From NCBI RefSeq assembly GCF_030811535.1, contig NZ_JAUSQX010000001.1, forward strand, positions 1,550,001 through 1,614,000: a stretch of DNA of 64,000 bases. Reading direction: 5' to 3'. Shown piece by piece: positions 36,522 through 45,219 of the stretch. This DNA is from Trueperella bonasi (GTDB lineage: Bacteria; Actinomycetota; Actinomycetes; Actinomycetales; Actinomycetaceae). Position 1 is the stretch's first letter. Each line of letters begins with the position of its first letter. Position numbers and translations under genes: made by a program. The notes under the pieces were generated by a model. It worked only from the letters and a program-made list of their open reading frames with translations, was not told the DNA's origin and did no database searches.

Positions 36522-36813
36522 GTGAATGTCGGTGCGTGGTTCTCGCTCATTCTTTTGAACCTTGCCGGGGCAGCCTCGCCCGCACGCTTTTGCGGTGACC
36601 GCTGGGATTCAGACCGGGGTGCTTTTTGGTGCACGCTCACGGTGCTGGGAGCTGCCGCGTTGCTCAATGCCTATCCCGATGTGCTTGGACTCGTGCAGGT
36701 TGTTGGTGGCGCCTGGCTGTTGTACATGGGTGTTGGAATGATCCGCGGGGGCGTTCTTTGTGGTGGCGGCGTGCCTGCTCGTGTTTAACGGAATACGCGA
36801 GTTGCTCGATTAG
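36522..36813 (+). pseudogene. LysE-family exporter pseudogene
   Basis: Several frames together read as a compressed LysE/RhtB transporter: WFSLILLNLAGAASP, then in another frame AVTAGIQTGVLF, then TVLGAAALLNAYPDVLGLVQ and VVGGAWLLYMGVGMIRGG, and in a third frame AFFVVAACLLVFNGIRELLD-TAG. Full-length relatives have about 200 residues, so large internal pieces are missing and at least two frameshifts are present. It lies directly behind the GTPase pair. Confidence 0.75.
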
Positions 36814-36945
36814 GGCTCGGTTGCCCGAAAACTTCTCCACAGCAGGCGGTGGTGCGAACCGAATCCACATTTGGGGGTAGGAGCGAGGCACGGATTTTCA
36901 GACCTTGGCAAAGTCGGATGTACATCATTCGACTAAGGAGACCTA

Positions 36946-37560
36946 ATGAACAATACCTACGTAACTATTCGCGGCTGGATTGGCGGCGAACCCAAACTGT
37001 TTTCGAATAACGACACCAAATCCGAAGGGGAAGCCACGCGGGCGACCACGATCTTCCGCGTCGGGGTCACGCCCCGCTACTTTAATCGTCACGAGGGCCG
37101 GTACACCGACGGGGTAACCACCTGGTACGCCGTGCGCTGTTACGGGGCTCTTGCCACGAATGCGTCGCTCTCTTTGAAAAAGGGCATGCCCGTGATCGTT
37201 CGCGGCCGGCTCGTCACCCGTCTGTGGAACGATCGGGATCAGGTCCAGCAGCGTGAGCTCAGTATTATCGCTGATTCGGTGGGCGTTGAGCTGTCAAACG
37301 GAATTGTGAATTACGTCAGGCGGGCTGACATGACCTTGCCACCTCAGCCGGGAGAGCCCGGGTGGGCTGGCGACGATTCCGTGGCTGAAGCTCGCACGAA
37401 GCCCGAGGAAGGGTGGAACGGCACCGGCTCCCACGGAACAGATACCGACGCGGGTGAGCCGGCCGTCGTCGTCGATGAAGATGGCGTTTTGATCGAGCAC
37501 GGCCCGGAAACCGAATCCGAGTACTCAGAACCAAGTGAGCGCGAAGAAGCCTTCGCTTAA
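36946..37560 (+). CDS. Single-stranded DNA-binding protein (second-type SSB)
   Basis: 204 residues with an N-terminal OB fold (1-110: TYVTIRGWIGGEPKLF, FRVGVTPRYFN, TWYAVRCYGALATNASLSLK, GMPVIVRGRLVTRLW) and an acidic, Gly/Pro-containing tail ending SEPSEREEAFA. The tail lacks the DDDIPF-type tip of the main replicative SSB, so this is probably an accessory paralogue (SsbB-like, DNA uptake or repair). AAGGAG lies seven bases before the ATG. Confidence 0.82.
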   Translation: MNNTYVTIRGWIGGEPKLFSNNDTKSEGEATRATTIFRVGVTPRYFNRHEGRYTDGVTTWYAVRCYGALATNASLSLKKGMPVIVRGRLVTRLWNDRDQVQQRELSIIADSVGVELSNGIVNYVRRADMTLPPQPGEPGWAGDDSVAEARTKPEEGWNGTGSHGTDTDAGEPAVVVDEDGVLIEHGPETESEYSEPSEREEAFA

Positions 37561-37665
37561 AGGGAGGGCGTGCGCCCGGTGAGACCAACTGCCTAGGTGC
37601 ACGCCTTTGCTCCAACCGGTGGATAAATTAGGCTTGAGGGTGGTTGTAATCGTGATTGGAGTGCA

Positions 37666-39348
37666 GTGGCTGAGTTTATTTACCAGATGATCAATACCCG
37701 CAAGACGGTGGGCGATAAGGTCATTCTTGACGACGTGACGATGGCGTTCTTCCCCGGGGCGAAAATCGGCATGGTCGGCCCTAACGGTGCAGGTAAGTCA
37801 ACGATTTTGAAGATCATGGCGGGCCTGGACAAGCCGTCGAACGGTGAAGCGCGGCTGTCACCCGGCTATTCGGTGGGTATTCTCTTGCAGGAACCACCCC
37901 TGACCGAAGATAAAACCGTGATCGAAAACGTCCGTGAAGGCGTGGCAGATATTCTCGCCAAGGTTGACCGCTTCAACGAGATCGGCATGGAGATGGCCGA
38001 TCCGGATGCCGATTTTGATGCGCTCATGGAAGAGATGGGCAAGCTGCAAACCGAGATTGACGCCGCCAACGCCTGGGATCTGGACGCCCAGCTGCAGCAG
38101 GCGATGGACGCGTTGCGATGCCCGCCGCCGGACACCCCGGTCAACGTGCTTTCCGGTGGTGAACGCCGCCGCGTCGCATTGTGCAAGCTTCTCCTTGAAG
38201 CGCCAGACCTCCTGCTCCTCGACGAGCCGACCAACCACTTGGATGCCGAATCCGTGCTGTGGTTGGAGCAGCATCTGAAACAGTACCAGGGCGCCGTCAT
38301 CGCGATTACCCACGACCGCTACTTCCTCGACCACGTGGCCGAGTGGATCGCAGAAGTTGATCGCGGCAAGCTTTACCCGTACGAGGGTAACTACTCCACC
38401 TACTTGGAAACCAAGGCCGAGCGCCTAAAGATTCAGGGGCAAAAGGACGCCAAACTGCAAAAGCGGCTCAAGGACGAACTCGAATGGGTCCGCTCGTCGG
38501 CGAAGGGACGCCAGGCCAAGTCGAAGGCCCGCCTGCAGCGCTACGAGGAGATGGCTCGCGAGGCCGAATCGATGCGCAAGCTCGACTTTGAAGAGATCCA
38601 AATTCCGCCAGGCCCGCGGCTTGGCAACGTGGTCATCACGGCAGACAAGATCAAGAAGGGCTTTGGTGAGCGCGTGCTCATCGAGGACCTCTCGTTCAAC
38701 CTGCCACCGAACGGAATTGTGGGCATCATCGGCCCGAACGGCGTGGGTAAGACCACGCTGTTTAAAACCATCGTCGGCCTTGAACCACTTGACGCCGGCG
38801 ATCTTAAGATCGGCGAAACCGTCAAGCTTTCCTATGTGGATCAGACCCGGGCGGGTATTGATCCGGAAAAGACGCTGTGGGAAGTCGTCTCTGACGGCCT
38901 TGACTACATTCAGGTAGGAAAGGTTGAAATGCCATCGCGAGCCTACGTCTCAGCATTCGGCTTCAAAGGTGCAGACCAGCAAAAGAAGGCCGGAGTGCTC
39001 TCGGGTGGTGAACGCAACCGGCTCAACCTGGCACTGACCTTGAAGCAGGGCGGCAACGTGATCCTCCTCGACGAGCCGACCAACGATTTGGATGTGGAAA
39101 CCCTGGGCTCACTCGAAAATGCGCTCCTCGAATTCCCCGGCTGTGCCGTGGTGATTACCCACGATCGTTGGTTCTTGGACCGCGTGGCCACCCATATTTT
39201 GGCCTGGGAGGGCACCGAAGAAAATCCGGCTAACTGGTACTGGTTCGAAGGTAACTTCGAAGCATACGAAAAGAACAAGGTGGAACGCCTCGGCGAGGAA
39301 GCAGCTCGCCCGAGTGCGATGACCTACCGCAAGTTCAAACGTGACTAG
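37666..39348 (+). CDS. ettA: Energy-dependent translational throttle protein EttA (ABC-F)
   Basis: 560-residue ABC-F ATPase that binds the ribosomal E site and gates entry into elongation according to ATP/ADP. It has two ABC domains: first Walker A VGPNGAGKST, signature LSGGERRRVALCKLLLEA and Walker B LLLDEPTNHLD; second Walker A IGPNGVGKTT, signature LSGGERNRLNLALTL and Walker B ILLDEPTNDLD. Between them lies the charged linker that contacts P-site tRNA (about 245-305). Length and the E-site arm region match EttA rather than resistance ABC-F proteins. The start is GTG 37666 with TTGGAG upstream. Confidence 0.94.
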   Translation: MAEFIYQMINTRKTVGDKVILDDVTMAFFPGAKIGMVGPNGAGKSTILKIMAGLDKPSNGEARLSPGYSVGILLQEPPLTEDKTVIENVREGVADILAKVDRFNEIGMEMADPDADFDALMEEMGKLQTEIDAANAWDLDAQLQQAMDALRCPPPDTPVNVLSGGERRRVALCKLLLEAPDLLLLDEPTNHLDAESVLWLEQHLKQYQGAVIAITHDRYFLDHVAEWIAEVDRGKLYPYEGNYSTYLETKAERLKIQGQKDAKLQKRLKDELEWVRSSAKGRQAKSKARLQRYEEMAREAESMRKLDFEEIQIPPGPRLGNVVITADKIKKGFGERVLIEDLSFNLPPNGIVGIIGPNGVGKTTLFKTIVGLEPLDAGDLKIGETVKLSYVDQTRAGIDPEKTLWEVVSDGLDYIQVGKVEMPSRAYVSAFGFKGADQQKKAGVLSGGERNRLNLALTLKQGGNVILLDEPTNDLDVETLGSLENALLEFPGCAVVITHDRWFLDRVATHILAWEGTEENPANWYWFEGNFEAYEKNKVERLGEEAARPSAMTYRKFKRD

Positions 39349-39362
39349 AGGAGTGCCCCCAG

Positions 39363-39389
39363 GCGACTAGGCGCCTCGCGCCTAGTCGC
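39363..39389. terminator. Bidirectional terminator between ettA and tesB
   Basis: A 12-base perfect stem (GCGACTAGGCGC with its complement) and a 3-base loop CTC. Its right arm overlaps the tesB stop codon. It serves two convergent genes. Confidence 0.7.
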
Positions 39390-40272
39390 GCGAACGCACC
39401 ATGCCCTCTTGAGCCATGGTGGCAACGTGGCGGCCGTCTTGGAAAAACTTCGCAAGCGACAGCCCGCGGCCACCTTGCGCGCTTGGGCTGGTCAGTTCTG
39501 CGAGCACCCATTCCGACATGTTGATGTCGCGATGCCACCAGATCGCGTGGTCGAGCGTAGCCAGCGAAAGCTTCGGATTCGTCCAGTGCATGCCGTGCCG
39601 GCGCATGATCGGCTCCAACATGAACTGATCCGAACTGTAGGCAAGGATTGCACGGTGAAGAAGCTGGCTTGCATCTTCGGGCATGCGATTGCGCAACTTG
39701 AACCAAATAAGCACCGGATCATCACTTGGCTCGGCGGGCTTCATCCAAATTGAGCCGCCCACGTGGCGCATATCGATCGCGTTCGTCGAGCTCATCACGC
39801 GTGCGGCCGGATGATCAATGCTCGCAAATAGCGTTACTGATGATTCCAAAGTTTTAGGATCAGGCGCATGTGGCATGCGCTCTTCGTGTTCGACACCTGG
39901 CTGGATTTCTTGGAACGAGGCGCGGGCCGTAAAAATCGTTTTCCCATGTTGAGAGGCGTGAACGCGCCGGGTTGAAAACGAGCGACCATCAAGAATTTCT
40001 TCAACGTCAAACTGGGTTGGCACATCGAGATCGCCCGGGCGCAGGAATGCTGCTGTGATCGAATGGATTTCACGGCTCGCATACTGATTGGCGACGGTGG
40101 CGCGCGCTGCCACGACGGCCTGAGCGAACACCTGACCCCCGTAAACCCGACCCGAAATCTGGTGCAGATTCGAGCCTACATAGGAATTTTCTTCGCGAAC
40201 TTTCATGCGCAACGTGCGCATAACGGAGGAAAGTGGTTCATCGGGCGGGCTTGGAACGGGCAAGTAGGTCAT
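39382..40272 (-). CDS. tesB: Acyl-CoA thioesterase II
   Basis: 296-residue double hot-dog thioesterase that releases fatty acids from acyl-CoA. Seen: GGQVFAQAVVAARATV, the first hot-dog strand HSITAAFLRPGDLDVPTQF, ILDGRSFSTRRV, and the second half with MLEPIMRRHG, LATLDHAIWWH (catalytic Asp) and SPSAQGGRGLSLAKFFQDGR. The start is placed at 40272 (MTYLPVPSPPDEPL); the longer frame to 40449 adds residues unlike the family. AAAACT ends six bases upstream, a possible leaderless promoter. Confidence 0.9.
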   Translation of the reverse strand: MTYLPVPSPPDEPLSSVMRTLRMKVREENSYVGSNLHQISGRVYGGQVFAQAVVAARATVANQYASREIHSITAAFLRPGDLDVPTQFDVEEILDGRSFSTRRVHASQHGKTIFTARASFQEIQPGVEHEERMPHAPDPKTLESSVTLFASIDHPAARVMSSTNAIDMRHVGGSIWMKPAEPSDDPVLIWFKLRNRMPEDASQLLHRAILAYSSDQFMLEPIMRRHGMHWTNPKLSLATLDHAIWWHRDINMSEWVLAELTSPSAQGGRGLSLAKFFQDGRHVATMAQEGMVRSRD

Positions 40273-40417
40273 CTCAACAGTTTTTCGGGTCGACGCCGCT
40301 CCCGTCAAATCATTGCGCCTGGGGGCGTACTTTTCAGCTAGCTCACAATATGCGATGAGTTTCACAAGGATCGCGAGGTCTGGCAAACTAGATAAAGACA
40401 CTTTTAAAGGAGATGTA

Positions 40418-42559
40418 ATGACGCATGGCGATGTAAGCCGACGACTCATTCGGTCATTGGCCGATAGTTATGGCGTGGCCACGGACTTTTGGGATTTCGA
40501 CGGAAACTACCGCGAGATTCCCGTCGCTACTTTGATCGCGGTGCTCAAAGCGATGGGCGTCGATGCGTCAACGAATCAATCGATCAAACACGAACTGAAA
40601 ATCCACACCGAACGTATTTGGCGCAGGATTTTGCCCTCGTGCACGGTGGCACGAAACGATCGTGAGACCGTATTCCAAGTACATATCCCACACGGCGCAC
40701 GAGTGTTAGTCGACGCAGTTACCGACGACGGCGCAACGTTCGGCGTGCGTCAGATCGAAGACTTCACAGAACCACGCTACATCGATGGGAATCTGCTGGG
40801 CCAGGCTTCCTTTGCCGTACCTGAAGGAATGCCCCTCGGGTACCACAAGCTCAAGGCCCGGGTAGAGCACAACGGGAAAGTGGCACAAGCGCAGGCAACC
40901 CTGATCGTCACGCCGACCAGACTAAACGTCAGTGATAAGCTCGCAGGGCGGGCCTGGGGGATGATGGCACAACTGTATTCAACCCGTTCGCGTGAATCCT
41001 GGGGAATTGGTGACACCGCAGACCTAGCCGAAATGGGCTCGCTATTTGGTGATCTGGGCGCCGATTTCTTGCTCGTCAACCCATTGCATGCTGCCGAACC
41101 GGTGGAGCCGATGACTCCCTCGCCCTACCTTCCAGTCACGCGGCGGTTCTTCAACCCGATCTACATTCGCCCCGAGGACATCCGCGAAGTTGCCTACATG
41201 TCCGGCCCCCAACGCTCTTTGGTCACGTGGGCAGCGGAGAACGTCAAAAAAATGTCGCTCGAAAACCACATCATCGATCGAGATTCGGCATGGAAAGCTA
41301 AACGCGAGGCTCTGGAAGTTATATTCGCGGCAGGCCGCTCCCACATGCGGCAACGTGATTTTGAGCGTTTCCGCGAAATGGAAGGCGAAGGCCTCGAAGA
41401 CTTCGCGCTGTGGTGCGCGCTTGTCGAAAAGTATGGCAACAACTTGCCCCAGCACCTTCAGAACGTCGATTCGCCCTACGTGGCACGCGAACGCCGCGCG
41501 CTACAGGAACGGATCGATTTTTGGGCTTGGCTGCAATGGGTCATGGACGAACAGCTCAAGCGAGCCCAAGAAGAAGCACGCATGGCTGGCATGCGCATCG
41601 GTATCTCCCACGATCTCGCCGTTGGCGTTCATCCGTGCGGTGCGGACGTGTGGATGCTCCCGGACGCCTTCGCTCAAGGAATTGGCGTTGGCGCACCACC
41701 GGACATGTATAACCAGCAGGGCCAAAACTGGAGTCAGCCGCCCTGGCGCCCGGACACCCTCGAAGAAATGGACTATGCGCCGTTGCGGGACATGGCACGA
41801 ACAGTGATGCGCCATGCGGGTCTGCTCAGGGTGGATCACATCATGGGTCTTTTCCGGCTCTGGTGGATTCCGGACGGCATGTCGCCCGTCGAGGGAACCT
41901 ACGTGCGGTACAACCACGAAGCGATGGTGGGCGTCCTGCTTCTCGAAGCCCACATGGCGGGCGTCGTCGTCGTTGGCGAAGATTTGGGGACCGTCGAGCC
42001 GTGGGTGCGCGAATACCTGAGCGAACGTGGCATTTTTGGCACATCGGTATTTTGGTTTGAAAAGGACCACGCCGGTTGGCCAAAGCAACCCGATGACTAC
42101 CGCACTGACGTGCTCGTTTCCGTGGATACGCACGATCTGCCACCGGCCGCCGGCTATATTGCAGGCGAGCATGTGGACCTGCGGGAAAGCCTAGGTTTGC
42201 TTGTCCAACCGGTTGAACAGATGCGCGAGGAAGCCAACGAGGAACGCAGGCGAGTGGAATACCGACTGCGCGAACACAGCCTCATAGAAAAGGATGCCTC
42301 CGAACGCGAAATCGTCGAGGCTCTCCACCGTTACGTGGTCCGTACTCGATCGCCCATGATTCAAGTATCGTTGGTTAATGCGGTCGGGGAACGCCGCGCT
42401 CAGAACCAGCCCGGCACCGATCAAGAGTATCCGAACTGGCGTATTCCATTGGCGGACGGTACCGAGCAGGTAGTCCTGGTTGAAGATCTGGCAGATAATC
42501 CTCGGCTGGTCTCGCTTGTAAACGCGTTGAACGATGAAATTGGGTCCGCGCAGGGCTAA
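40418..42559 (+). CDS. malQ: 4-alpha-glucanotransferase (amylomaltase)
   Basis: 713-residue GH77 enzyme that transfers maltodextrin chains between glucans. Conserved GH77 elements: LLVNPLHAAEPVEPMTPSPY, GISHDLAVGVHPCGADVW, the nucleophile Asp in LLRVDHIMGLFRLWWIP, the acid/base Glu in VVVVGEDLGTVEPWV and the stabilising Asp in VSVDTHDLPPAAGY. The N-terminal 150 residues form the extra beta domain common in actinobacterial MalQ. The start at 40418 has AAAGGAG upstream. The next gene, an EIIB-like protein, follows after 42 bases and is probably co-transcribed. Confidence 0.94.
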   Translation: MTHGDVSRRLIRSLADSYGVATDFWDFDGNYREIPVATLIAVLKAMGVDASTNQSIKHELKIHTERIWRRILPSCTVARNDRETVFQVHIPHGARVLVDAVTDDGATFGVRQIEDFTEPRYIDGNLLGQASFAVPEGMPLGYHKLKARVEHNGKVAQAQATLIVTPTRLNVSDKLAGRAWGMMAQLYSTRSRESWGIGDTADLAEMGSLFGDLGADFLLVNPLHAAEPVEPMTPSPYLPVTRRFFNPIYIRPEDIREVAYMSGPQRSLVTWAAENVKKMSLENHIIDRDSAWKAKREALEVIFAAGRSHMRQRDFERFREMEGEGLEDFALWCALVEKYGNNLPQHLQNVDSPYVARERRALQERIDFWAWLQWVMDEQLKRAQEEARMAGMRIGISHDLAVGVHPCGADVWMLPDAFAQGIGVGAPPDMYNQQGQNWSQPPWRPDTLEEMDYAPLRDMARTVMRHAGLLRVDHIMGLFRLWWIPDGMSPVEGTYVRYNHEAMVGVLLLEAHMAGVVVVGEDLGTVEPWVREYLSERGIFGTSVFWFEKDHAGWPKQPDDYRTDVLVSVDTHDLPPAAGYIAGEHVDLRESLGLLVQPVEQMREEANEERRRVEYRLREHSLIEKDASEREIVEALHRYVVRTRSPMIQVSLVNAVGERRAQNQPGTDQEYPNWRIPLADGTEQVVLVEDLADNPRLVSLVNALNDEIGSAQG

Positions 42560-42601
42560 GTTTGAAAGGGTGGTCGCCAGCCACCGGACCGGAAGGCAAT
42601 T

Positions 42602-42847
42602 ATGGACATCGAGGCTCTCCTGACCGCCGTTGGCGGGCGGGAGAATATTCGCACAATTGAGGATGAGCTCACCCGAATTCGGCTCGGTGTCAACGACCGC
42701 AATTTCATTGACGAGCAAGCAATCCGCAACCTTGGGGCCTACGGTGTGGTGATCCAAAAAGAAGCGGTTCAGCTGATCCTCGGGCGCGAAGCCGTAGAGA
42801 TTGCAGCCAAGTTGGCTCAGCTAGGAGCCGAGCAAAGCGGAAATTAG
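42602..42847 (+). CDS. Stand-alone PTS EIIB-like protein without the phosphorylatable cysteine
   Basis: 81 residues that follow the glucose-type EIIB domain: LLTAVGGRENIRTIEDELTR, then IRLGVNDRNFIDEQAIRNLG and AYGVVIQKEAVQLILG. In active EIIB the segment before TRLR contains the phospho-cysteine (D-x-CxTRLR); here it reads IEDELTRIR, with Glu in that place, so it cannot accept phosphate by the normal route. A regulatory role linked to glucan metabolism is suggested by its position behind malQ. It overlaps the convergent tag-like gene by four bases. Confidence 0.75.
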   Translation: MDIEALLTAVGGRENIRTIEDELTRIRLGVNDRNFIDEQAIRNLGAYGVVIQKEAVQLILGREAVEIAAKLAQLGAEQSGN

Positions 42848-43365
42848 AGCCGGTGCTCGTACATCCCTATCGCCTGCATGAGCGCAAACATGGTGATTGG
42901 CCCTACGAAGGTGAAACCGTGGCGTTTGAGTTCCTTGGCAAGGGCTTTTGACTCCTCGGATTGGCCCGCGTCGGGGCCTTCGCCGATGGGATCCTCGGGC
43001 GCGAAAGACCAAACTAGGTCAGCCAGGCTTCTGCCCTTTTCTTCAAGCGCCACTGTTGCGCGAGCGTTCCCGATGGCCGCATGGATCTTCGTTTCGTTGC
43101 GAATGATAGCTGGATTGCTCATGAGGCGCTCGACGTCACCGTCGGTATAGCGGGCAACCTTGGCCGGATCGAAGCCGTCGAATGCTTCGCGAAAAGCCGC
43201 GCGTTTCTTTAACACCGTTTCCCACGAGAGCCCCGATTGGAAGCTTTCAAGAACGATGCGCTCGTAGATTCCAGGGGTGTCACAGACGATGTACCCCCAC
43301 TCGTTATCGTAGTAATCACGCAATAGCTCGGATGAGTTTGCCCAGTCGGGCCGGTTTGTGTTCAT
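42844..43365 (-). CDS. DNA-3-methyladenine glycosylase I-like protein lacking the zinc ligands
   Basis: 173 residues of the HhH-fold Tag family: YYDNEWGYIVCDTPGIYERI, LESFQSGLSWETVLKKRAAF and FVGPITMFALMQAIG are conserved. E. coli Tag joins its termini with a zinc held by Cys4, His17, His175 and Cys179; here the corresponding N-terminal positions are Pro (RPDW) and Tyr (DYYDNEW) and the C-terminus stops at MYEHRL without a cysteine. It may still excise 3-methyladenine without the zinc snap. TACGAT ends six bases before the ATG, with no ribosome-binding site. Confidence 0.82.
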   Translation of the reverse strand: MNTNRPDWANSSELLRDYYDNEWGYIVCDTPGIYERIVLESFQSGLSWETVLKKRAAFREAFDGFDPAKVARYTDGDVERLMSNPAIIRNETKIHAAIGNARATVALEEKGRSLADLVWSFAPEDPIGEGPDAGQSEESKALAKELKRHGFTFVGPITMFALMQAIGMYEHRL

Positions 43366-43534
43366 GAAGCAATCGTAGAAGAAGCAGCCAGCTCGCCGCG
43401 GGCACCCGAGCGGGAAATGTGGATAGACAGTGCATCCCGCGGGTTCGTGGAAAAGCCACTAGGTGCCACGCCCTGATATTCGCGTGTGGCGTATGAGCCG
43501 CCGTCGCAGATGAAAAATTGGCAATAATGAAACC

Positions 43535-44134
43535 ATGAGTGAAAAAGTGAACTTTTGGTTTGATCCCTCCTGCCCGTGGACGTGGATGACGTCGCGTTGG
43601 CTGGCAGAAGTTGCCGAACTTCGCGATCTGGACGTGACGTGGCGGGCCTTCTCCCTGTACGAACTCAATCGAGGCCGCGACCTTCCCGCAGACTACCGCG
43701 AACACATCGACGAAATCGAGGACTGGGGCCGCGTGACCATGGCCGTCGCGCACGAGGCACCGGACAAGCTTGCCGACTTCTACACCGAACTTGGCACCCG
43801 CGCTCATAACAATGACGAACCTAAGGTCGATCAGACGATCGTGGCAGCCCTAGAAGCCGTTGGTTTGGACGACGAGCTTCTCGAGCGCGCCAAGGCGGGA
43901 GAGTTCGACGACGCCGTGCGCGAATCTACCCAGGAGGCACTCAAACTCGTTGGCGACGACGTCGGCGTGCCGATCATCGAAACGGCAGGCACCGCCTTCT
44001 TCGGGCCTGTCATGTCACCCGCACCCAAGGGAGACGACGCCGCGAAAGCCTGGGATGGCACCTTGGCACTGGCGCAGACGAAGGGCTTTTTCGAGCTGAA
44101 GCGTTCGCGGGATGTCGGCCCGATCTTCGACTAG
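43535..44134 (+). CDS. DsbA-like thioredoxin-fold protein of the mycothiol-dependent nitroreductase (Rv2466c) family
   Basis: 199 residues, thioredoxin fold with an inserted helical domain. The active-site segment FDPSCPWTWMTSRWLAEVA matches Rv2466c, in which the CPWC motif reacts with mycothiol; here the second cysteine is Thr (C12-P-W-T), leaving a monothiol site. VPIIETAGTAFFGPVMSPAP is the conserved cis-Pro region. Rv2466c reduces nitro prodrugs and protects against oxidants; the natural substrate is unknown. AATAAT ends six bases before the ATG, with no ribosome-binding site. Confidence 0.82.
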   Translation: MSEKVNFWFDPSCPWTWMTSRWLAEVAELRDLDVTWRAFSLYELNRGRDLPADYREHIDEIEDWGRVTMAVAHEAPDKLADFYTELGTRAHNNDEPKVDQTIVAALEAVGLDDELLERAKAGEFDDAVRESTQEALKLVGDDVGVPIIETAGTAFFGPVMSPAPKGDDAAKAWDGTLALAQTKGFFELKRSRDVGPIFD

Positions 44135-44140
44135 AACGTT

Positions 44141-45154
44141 TTAGTCAGCGAGTGGCGCGGGCTGGTCGGAGCGCCGGCGAATGTGAACCGTTCCGGCGTG
44201 GTCGATCTCGAACTTCGTGTCAGCTTCCCGCCCGTGCTTAAACGGTAGAAGCGAAACGATGCCTACCACAATCGCACCCCAAATCAGACCGAAAATGGTC
44301 GAATACAGAGTATCGACAAACCAGACGAAGAAACCTCCACCCGTGCCAGCGATAGCCGTGGTGATGGTGTGGCCGAGCTCGTAGGGAGCCGACCAGACGA
44401 TTTCGTCGAGCCCCACGAGCACGATGTGGCCGCCAACCCACAGCATTGCAACTGTTCCGATGGCCGTAATAGCGCTCATCACCTTGGGCATCGCGGCAAA
44501 GAGGCCGCGGCCAATCTTTTGCACCACTGCGTTGTTGCGCTGGGTGAGCCACAGGCCGAGGTCGTCCATCTTCACCAAAAGCGCGACTACGCCGTAAATG
44601 AGCACGGTGATAGCAATCGCCACGACGATCAGAATTGCCGCACGCATCCACAACACTTCATCCGTGACTTCGTTGAGGGAAATCACCATGATCTCCGCCG
44701 AAAGAATGAAATCCGTGGTGGTCGCTTCACGAACGATCCGATCTTCGGCTTCCTTGCCCTTGACCACAGCCGGGGCATCGGCTTTCGTTTCCTTACCGCG
44801 CCGGAGTTTGTCAATGATCTTATGCGCACCCTCGTAGGCGAGATAGGTGCCCCCGAGCATCAATAGTGGCGTGAGCAGCCACGGAATGAACTCGGAAAGC
44901 AAGAGTGCCACCGGCACGATGAAGAGCAACTTATTGCGTAGCGAACCAAAGAAAATTCGCTTCATGATTGGGAGCTCGCGCGATGGCTTGAGGCCATCCA
45001 CGTATTGCGGAGTGACCGCCGTATCGTCGATGACCACACCGACTGCTTTCGAGCCAGCCTTGGCCGCGCCTGCGGCGATGTCATCGATCGACGCGGCGGC
45101 AACACGAGCCAGTGCCGCAATGTCATCCAACAGCGCGATGAATCCAGTAGCCAC
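44141..45154 (-). CDS. DUF808 (YedI-like) membrane protein
   Basis: 337-residue inner-membrane protein with about five to six hydrophobic segments. DUF808 marks: GFIALLDDIAALARVAAASI, DDTAVTPQYVDGL, RELPIMKRIFFGSLRNK and the C-terminal VWSAPYELGHTITT. Function unknown. GTG 45154 has GGAGGG seven bases upstream and gives the family N-terminus; the GTG at 45169 lies inside that ribosome-binding region. It is convergent with the DsbA-like gene. Confidence 0.88.
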   Translation of the reverse strand: MATGFIALLDDIAALARVAAASIDDIAAGAAKAGSKAVGVVIDDTAVTPQYVDGLKPSRELPIMKRIFFGSLRNKLLFIVPVALLLSEFIPWLLTPLLMLGGTYLAYEGAHKIIDKLRRGKETKADAPAVVKGKEAEDRIVREATTTDFILSAEIMVISLNEVTDEVLWMRAAILIVVAIAITVLIYGVVALLVKMDDLGLWLTQRNNAVVQKIGRGLFAAMPKVMSAITAIGTVAMLWVGGHIVLVGLDEIVWSAPYELGHTITTAIAGTGGGFFVWFVDTLYSTIFGLIWGAIVVGIVSLLPFKHGREADTKFEIDHAGTVHIRRRSDQPAPLAD

Positions 45155-45219
45155 GCGGGCTCCCTCCACTATTTAAATATCAGCAAGGAAAAGATTACCG
45201 CACTGCCGCAGGCTAGCAC

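Noticed and set aside
36946-37560. Replicative ssb
   Set aside because: The acidic tail lacks the conserved DDDIPF-type tip and there is no rpsF/rpsR/rplI context; an accessory paralogue is more likely.
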